Assembly: GCA_963678675.1 (NCBI GenBank)
Contig: OY783195.1
Span: forward strand, 2,304,001-2,368,000
Length of the DNA: 64,000 nucleotides
Direction: 5' to 3'
Source: Xiphydria camelus
Lineage: Eukaryota; Arthropoda; Insecta; Hymenoptera; Xiphydriidae
Below are positions 57,989-64,000 of this stretch, piece by piece. The notes beneath the pieces were generated by a model, which saw only the letters and a program-made list of their open reading frames with translations, searched no databases and had not been told where the DNA came from. The position numbers and the translations under genes are program-made. The number at the start of each line of letters is the position of its first letter. Position 1 is the stretch's first letter.

Positions 57989-60161
57989 ATGGATAAGACT
58001 ACGCAGAAATCATCAAAAGTAGACGTGAAATCATTTAAGAAGAGATTTTTTCATTGGGCGCAACAATGGATCGCGATCGAAGAGCATGACAGCACTTTAA
58101 AACAAGTAAAGTCATTTATTGATCATCTTGATGTAGACTTTAAATCGAGTATACTTATATAGCCATCACCTTATCGTCAAGCGGTTTTTCAACGGTTTCG
58201 TTAGGCAATCTAACGTGATTTGCAATATCAATTTTGAATTTAGGAAAATGATGCCCTCGACGCCGCGAGTCTCGGTAGACTCCTGCAAGTTATAGGATAT
58301 CGGCTGCGAACCGTGAATCGTTTTCTTCCGCGCGAGATGACTCCAGTACCCGGGGTTACCGAAGGGCATACGGGTTGCAGAGTGATTATCGAGTGTCCGC
58401 GTGCGGGAACGAGATACGAATTCGACGGTTCCTCGTCTGTGTGCAAATGCCCAACCCTGGAAGCCGCTGGGCACAGCTCGGTGATTATCGGGCGTGAACC
58501 AAACGGCCAGGTATTCTGATAAATTTATACCAGACGAGCGAATAAAATCGATGAAATGTCGAAGGAATCTAGAACCTATGCTGGAGCTCAAGTATTTGAT
58601 CGTCGTAGATGGAGGGTCGCAGAAATTCATTATCATCGCTATTCGGAATGGATGGCGATCTATCAATAGTAGTCGGCGAAGTCGTAGCTGCCGCTTTTCT
58701 TATCTCGGAATCAAATACAGCTTCGCCGTCGCTGTCCACTTCAAAACCACCCATCAACTCTGCCGGTGTTGAAACGCCGGATTCCGATGGGAACGTCTTA
58801 AAAACTCCTGCTGCTAATATCACCATATTTACTCCGGGCGCCCCGGTTGTACCGAAATCATCGCCCGAATTAAATTCTTCAATTTCTAGCAGGTTCGTGT
58901 CGTTATAGGTCGATAGTTAAATCTCGTAAGGATAAGATATTGGTACCATGTGATCTTTGGGCGGACGTTGCAGGTGCAGGTCCTTAGATACGTTGATGAC
59001 GATCGATGACGGTGCGTCGGAATTTCCGGTTCCAGCAAAATTGGCGCCCAAGAACGAGACCATGATGGACGTCGATGAGAACGGTACCGACGCGATAAAG
59101 GCGAAGAGGAAGGTGAGAAAAATGTCCCTCGAAGATTTTAAGTTTTGTTCTTTAGGGAAATACTTTTAACTCTTCTTTCTAGTATATATCGCGTTCGAGC
59201 CCAGTTGTATGTGCGGAATTTGAGCAAATTGCAAGCACCGAGGCAGGTGTCATTGTTGGAGGAGCCGAAAGGCGGAACGCTACCAAAAGTCAGGGTGAAT
59301 TTCCGCGATCTGATACGTTCGTATCAGACGACCTCAATATAACGCTTGAGGATGAGCCGAGAATTGGTCCACCGCCGAGTCGCTCTCCCGATTTAAGTAT
59401 CATGTCGTTTCAACGCAAAGATCAAATCGTTCGAAGCCTACGGGAGGCACAGACAATTGTTCAGAATACATTTGACAAGGCCATTGACATGATTACGCAT
59501 GGACAGTCACAAGCTCCAGTCAACGATAGATTCTTGCCAGTGAGCATATACCTACATTAATTGAGCTACTTATAGATTTTGCTTCAATCTGCATGATACA
59601 TTGTAGCGATATGTAATAGTGGCCTCACAGTTACGCATATCCCAATATTGGAACACGGCGTATCGTCAGATACAATGCGGTTTTATTATTTACTGAAGCA
59701 TTTGAAAATTTAATTTTGCTGAATAGATATCCGAGGACAATATAAAGTCCATTCGTCGTTTATCGGGCATTGGTTGCTTCCCTGGTCCGGCTCGAACTGT
59801 AGCATCTAGTCGGTCTACAGCTTCCCGAGTTTCCAGTTTACGAAGATCCACAACGATAGCGCCAACAACGCCAACGTCCTCGAGAGCCAACGCTACACTC
59901 GCCACATCTGGTTTACCACTACCATCGCCTGTCATTCGCGTTAAAAGCACTTCGGCAGTGGACCTTCGAAATCCTGCAGAGAGTAGACTCTCTTCGTATC
60001 CCGTCAGATGCAGAAACGGCGCATCAGGATTGACAAAATCACCCGTATTGCGAGCTCCATGCTCGTCGTCGAACACCAGCAATTTACCCTTGAATCAGAA
60101 GCATGCTCACGCCAAGTCTTCCATTCCAAAAGTCGTCTGGATGAAAAAGGGAAAGAGATAA
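57989..60161 (+). CDS. Unrecognised Ser/Thr/Pro-rich protein (6 exons, about 532 aa)
   Basis: Exons: 57989-58105, 58244-58510, 58609-58892, 58974-59112, 59183-59539, 59727-60161 (TAA). CDS 1599 nt, phases agree, all GT..AG. The N-terminus is basic and helical (KSFKKRFFHWAQQWIAIEEH, then SLGRLLQVIGYRLRTVNRFL). Exon 2 also carries a Cys-containing stretch (TGCRVIIECPRAGTRYEFDG...CKCP) that suggests a small fold. The middle is acidic and Ser/Pro-rich. A helical patch near the end of exon 5 (SFQRKDQIVRSLREAQTIVQ) is followed by a basic Ser/Thr tail ending WMKKGKR, typical of disordered microtubule- or chromatin-binding tails. I cannot name the family. Exon 4 has tandem acceptors CAG|GTGCAG| at 58974 and 58980; both keep the frame. 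Confidence 0.65.
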
Positions 60162-60628
60162 TGTAGCAGGCTATAATGGAACCGCTTCTGATTCGTGAGT
60201 TTTTAATATATTTTTAATGATGTTATATAATTTGCATTCAAAGCCGTATGGATAATTTCTTTTAGTTGGAATTTAGTAAAATCTTTAAATAAGCACTGTG
60301 TAATTTGTCTTATTTTTCCCTCTGCGCCTTCACACACGTCATAACTATAATGGGTACAGAGAGTACCGCATAACGTACTTATGAACATACGCGTTCTTAT
60401 TCCCTTCATACTTAGTCCTACCTTTTAGGCATTTATAATAATTATTACTCGCCACAGTTGATGTACGCGTACGTGATTCACGTTTTTAACAGTGGTTTTA
60501 TTTCACCAATCAAGGAGATCAATAGCAGGAAACAATAAGAAGTACCTACTCCTGGTATTATTGAAACCAAAATTTACTTCTATTTGAGCAGAAAATTCTG
60601 TATGAACACTTAAGTCATAGATGCGATC
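60162..60628. other. Spacer, AT-rich
   Basis: No exon seen. It probably holds the 3' end of the Ser/Thr/Pro-rich gene and the promoter of the small downstream ORF. A reverse-strand ORF at 60203-60409 has no recognisable features. Confidence 0.5.
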
Positions 60629-61020
60629 ATGGAGAAATACAGAAATCTCGCCTGGAAATCATGGAGATGTTATGAAAATTTATTATCTCTAATCGGGGTA
60701 AAGGTATTACCCCTTCGATCTCTCTCTCCACGTAACCATTCTCAGAGATTGTCGATTACGGTTTAAGCTTAAAGAAATTGGGTCTCTTTGTAATCGCTGC
60801 GTATTCCATGGGACTGGTATTCATCATTTACAACGAAGCTGATAACGCACCGCGCAAAGTAGGTTTGGAGTTTCAGGAGAGATTACTGAACGTCAATCTC
60901 GCTGCCATTGATGTAGCTACGCAAAAAGGCCAGTTTGCTTTGCGCAGTCCTCATGGTCAGTTTCTATGGTGCGATTTTGATTGCGCAATCGAGACTCAAG
61001 TCCCCTTATTCTCTACCTAA
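60629..61020 (+). CDS. Possible small single-pass membrane protein (2 exons, 113 aa)
   Basis: Exon 1 60629-60697 (MEKYRNLAWKSWRCYENLLS) and exon 2 60748-61020 (TAA). The donor ATCGGG|GTAAAG (or a second in-frame donor at 60703) and the acceptor CAGAG|ATT keep phase 0. A hydrophobic stretch KLGLFVIAAYSMGLVFIIYN looks like one transmembrane helix. It is followed by a hydrophilic tail (DNAPRKVGLEFQERLLNVNL) and a Cys-containing end. The intron is only 50 bp (44 bp with the second donor). No family recognised; it could be a small mitochondrial or ER protein, or a chance ORF. Confidence 0.42.
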
Positions 61021-61497
61021 TTTGCGAAACTTGCCTTAGGGCCGGTTTTCTGAGAATAACCATAAGGTGCTATACCGTGTTGGTAAAACCGGCCCTTAGG
61101 TGAGTAAAGACAGCAAGACGCGCCGATTGGTTCTTTCTCTTAAAACTCAATAGGCAATAATTGGGTTGGGTTCTATCTTTGACATGCGAGGCGAATTGAG
61201 CATGCGCTTTTTAGTCGAATATTCCTTCTGCTTTTTGGTTATGTTATCAGCATGCGAAGCTGCATAATATTACAAATATAGTTATTTGTAATAATATTTA
61301 AGTAATTTTGATATTTAAACACGTATTATTGCGTAAGTAATAATTCAATTTTCATAATATCCGGAACTGAAAGTATTTTTGTCGTTATGCTGTCTATTAC
61401 AATTCGCATTATCATTACACATATAATGTATCATAATATATATAGATAGAGCAAAGAAATTGCACATAGAAATTATTACGTACCAATTTTTCAGAAT
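61021..61497. promoter_or_regulatory. Spacer upstream of ZCCHC9, with an inverted repeat
   Basis: Holds an inverted-repeat element at 61034-61100 and AT-rich DNA. The ZCCHC9 start is preceded by a good acceptor (TTTTTCAG at about 61494), so a 5' UTR exon must lie upstream, perhaps here. Confidence 0.45.
61034..61100. mobile_element. Short inverted-repeat element (67 bp), GGGCCGGTTTT ends
   Basis: CCTTAGGGCCGGTTTT at 61034-61049 faces AAAACCGGCCCTTAGG at 61085-61100: 15 of 16 positions pair. A GC-rich island in AT-rich DNA, 14 bp after the preceding stop codon. The class is not known from the sequence. Confidence 0.5.
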
Positions 61498-63229
61498 ATG
61501 ACGCGTTTTGCAAGAGCGAAAGGGTCTAAGGCATCGAACGAACGTATACCAAATGAATCTACGCCATGGAGCATCATGAAAGAGCAACTAGAACAGTGTC
61601 AATCTGTTAAACAAGATGCCAATGAAAGAGTGAAATCTGCCAAGGAATTACTCACTGAGAAAGACGACCTGTTTTACCATGATAACCCTGGAAATGTTAA
61701 CATCGAGTGGGCGCAGTTCGAAGATCTTGTATCAAAGGATAAAGCTAATACAGTTGCAAATGGGCGAGTTGAGGCAAAAAAAATTAAGAAAACTAAAAAT
61801 AAGAAACTCAAAAAAGCCATAGAAGTGACTGAAAGAAATGAATCTGCAAAGCCGAATGAAATAGTCTTGGATGAGTGTGTTCAAAGAAAGGTAACTAAAA
61901 AACTGAAGGGAGGCAATGAAAGCTCTAAAACTGTAAAAGAAAATTCAGCGATATCTACGAATACGGAAAAAGTAGTAACAAGCGGTACAGAATGTACAAA
62001 AATAAAGAATCGCAAAAGCATGCCAAAATTTGAAGATGTAGGAGTCAATGCTACTATCACGGAATGCCAGTTAAGCAATGAAAAAAATGAAGAAACCAGT
62101 ATCAATGTGAATCAAGAAAAGCTGACCAAACGACAAAAACGAAATCAAAAAAAGCTAAAGAGAAATGTAAACCTGGAAGAGTCCGTTGAAATGAGAAATG
62201 AAGATAGCACTGGACATTTTAACTTGGATGGAAATGATTGGACCAGTAACGTTAAGTTTGGGAAACAGAGAGGAATGAGGATAAAAAATAACACCCGCCG
62301 TACGAGCGGTGAAGAAAGTAATATTACACCTGATTTGAAAACTGACGAAGCCAATAAACCATTAAAGAATAAACGAGGCATGAGTATTCCAAGTGGTAAT
62401 TTAAATAATATCCAAGGACCACAAAAAAAGAAGCCAAAAATTCGAGATGAAAAGGAACACAAGAGGAGAAAGCCTGATCCGGGGATTATCAAAGTCACGG
62501 TCGAGGGTAGAGAAATTGAAGTTATGAAGTATGACGGATTTCCTGTAAAGAAAGAGGATGCGGAGAGGCTCAAAGAATTGAAGCAGAAGATGATCTTAAA
62601 AGGCAAGCTAATTTCACGAAGCACCGTAAATGGGGCTAAAGAAAATAAAGTATAATACGATGCGATCCTTTTGAATTGTTACGATCACGACAATGGATTT
62701 CTCCTCTTTACTTTCAGGTATTCCTGCACCAGAAGTCAAAGCGGCGATGAAACTGGAGCGACGCAGAGCCGAGAAAGCTTTAGCCCGCGAAAAAAAGCGC
62801 GTCTGCTTCCACTGTCGCAAATCCGGTCACAATCTATCAGACTGTCCGGAATTGGGACGCGAAGAAATCGGCACGGGAATTTGTTTCAAGTGCGGCTCAA
62901 CGGAGCACACTCACTTCGAATGCAAAGTTACAAAGGGCCAAGAGTTTGGATTCGCGCGCTGTTTCATCTGCCGCGAGCAAGGTCACATCGCGAAGCAGTG
63001 TCCCGACAATCCCAAGGGACTCTACCCTCAAGGCGGCGCTTGCAAGATATGCGGTGACGTAACGCACCTGAAGAAAGATTGTCCTGACTTGAACAGGGAA
63101 AAAGAGGAGACTACTATTACACTCGACAAAATTGATGATAACACGTTAGAGTTATTGGACCAGGACATCGTAAAAAGAAAATCAACAACACCCGTTGAAA
63201 GACCTAAGAACAAGGTCGTTAAATTTTAA
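61498..63229 (+). CDS. ZCCHC9: ZCCHC9-like zinc-knuckle protein (2 exons, 538 aa)
   Basis: Exons 61498-62602 and 62718-63229 (TAA); CDS 1617 nt. The intron starts with GC (AAAG|GCAAGC) and ends CTTTCAG; no GT donor in a compatible phase keeps the conserved LKELKQKMILKG segment joined to IPAPEVKAAMKLERRRAEKA. The N-terminus MTRFARAK...STPWSIMKEQ matches the ZCCHC9 start, but the 360-residue Lys/Glu/Asn-rich region after it is much longer than in vertebrates (human about 271 aa in total). Four CX2CX4HX4C-type knuckles follow: CFHCRKSGHNLSDC, CFKCGSTEHTHFEC, CFICREQGHIAKQC, CKICGDVTHLKKDC, then an acidic stretch and the conserved end KNKVVKF. The yeast relative Air1/2 acts in nuclear RNA surveillance; ZCCHC9 is nucleolar. 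Poly(A) AATAAA at 63428. Confidence 0.94.
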
Positions 63230-64000
63230 GTAGCACTTACCGTAAAAATGTTAGTATTGTTCGCAGCTTAGTTTAACATTTTCACGGGACATTGTAAATA
63301 ATTATATACTAATGTATGATTTATTGAAAATTACACGCGCGGGATGATCGTATATGTACACGCACACACGCACACGTCTGGGCCTACATTAGACCTTTTT
63401 TGTAATCAATATTCAAACCCCTCAAACAATAAAGGTATAAATTGCTATCAATGGCAATTTACCACGATTCTTAATTTAAATTCTACTTACATGTATGTAC
63501 AAACATACAATTAACTGACACCGGCAAAGCGTGCTAATTTCTTTTTTTGGCGACGTTGCAATAAGTTCCGCTGGTTTAGAAATTTTACATGGAAATTCCG
63601 GTAAGTGTACATTCAAGAGTCGGAAACAGATCGAAATTATTTGTCTCATGCAAGATTCATTTTTAATCAGCTATATAAAGAAGACCTCGGTATCATCTGC
63701 TCGACGGCAAAGAAAATGCAGTACACCCATAGAAAAATAGTTTCTTCGGCAGAATTTTATATAATTTGGTGGGATATATCAGTCACTGGATATATCAAAG
63801 AAGTCGTATACGACTGTAAGTAAAGTAATTGGTTCCATTAATTATTCAATTATTGAAGTCAAATTGCAAAAAAATGGTGAGCTTTAAAATTCAGCGTCAC
63901 TTCTATCAAAGGAACTGTTCTTCTATTTATTCCTTATCTTCTTTCTCAGAGCACTGTTACATCTATATAATTGTTAAGAATTCTTTCCTGTACTTAGTAA
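63230..64000. other. ZCCHC9 3' UTR and right-edge non-coding DNA
   Basis: AATAAA at 63428-63433 ends the likely ZCCHC9 transcript, and an AC/GC-type repeat lies near 63360. Two overlapping ORFs at 63531-63823 have no recognised motif. The start of another gene beyond the edge cannot be ruled out. Confidence 0.5.
63428..63433 (+). terminator. Poly(A) signal of ZCCHC9
   Basis: A canonical AATAAA about 200 bp after the TAA at 63227-63229. Confidence 0.55.

Noticed and set aside
63531..63823. Two overlapping ORFs near the right edge
   Set aside because: Neither shows a motif or a supporting splice site; too little sequence to judge.

Overview
The window is a piece of an animal nuclear genome, most probably an insect and, by inference, hymenopteran (ant, bee or wasp). 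The DNA is AT-rich, introns are short with GT..AG borders, and coding regions are dense. The protein set is metazoan: Rab5, a TBP-related factor of the TRF2/TBPL1 class, hnRNP U-like, an SH3BGR-like protein, SNX24-like, ZCCHC9-like and UPRT-like. A recognisable CENP-I homologue argues against Drosophila-like flies, which lack it. All gene models come from reading exons, splice sites and phases by eye; none has transcript support.

Layout. 1-164: 3' end of a gene that starts upstream. 1432-12904 (+): about 30 exons of coiled-coil protein, either one gene with an early alternative last exon (6020-6454) or two adjacent genes. 12905-18158: non-coding, with a piggyBac-type MITE carrying TTAA duplications. 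18159-19437 (-): Rab5. 22052-23837 (+): UPRT-like, head-to-head with Rab5 across a CpG-rich spacer. 23838-30320: long non-coding stretch with MITE relics and a tandem duplication. 30321-32980 (-): SH3BGR-like. 34547-36069 (+): TRF2/TBPL1, again divergent from its neighbour across CpG-rich DNA. 36070-41111: non-coding. 41112-44688 (-): CENP-I in 15 exons. 45027-46001 (+): decayed DDX19/Dbp5 DEAD-box relic. 46468-53242 (+): hnRNP U-like. 56314-57148 (+): SNX24-like PX protein. 57989-60161 (+): unrecognised Ser/Thr/Pro-rich protein. 60629-61020 (+): possible small membrane protein. 61498-63229 (+): ZCCHC9-like.

The genes do not form an operon-like system. They are housekeeping functions in separate pathways: endosomal traffic (Rab5 and the PX protein), kinetochore assembly (CENP-I), core transcription (TRF2) and RNA metabolism (hnRNP U-like, ZCCHC9, and the relic of an mRNA-export helicase). 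No rRNA, tRNA, CRISPR array or intact transposase was seen.

Most interesting items: the DDX19 relic, which joins an N-terminal exon directly to helicase motif VI; a GC-AG intron in the ZCCHC9 gene; a pre-miRNA-like hairpin at 55738-55806; a mariner-like hairpin touching an exon end at 7786-7880; a CENP-I gene with a putative 47-bp intron; and several MITE families, including two related copies about 4 kb apart.
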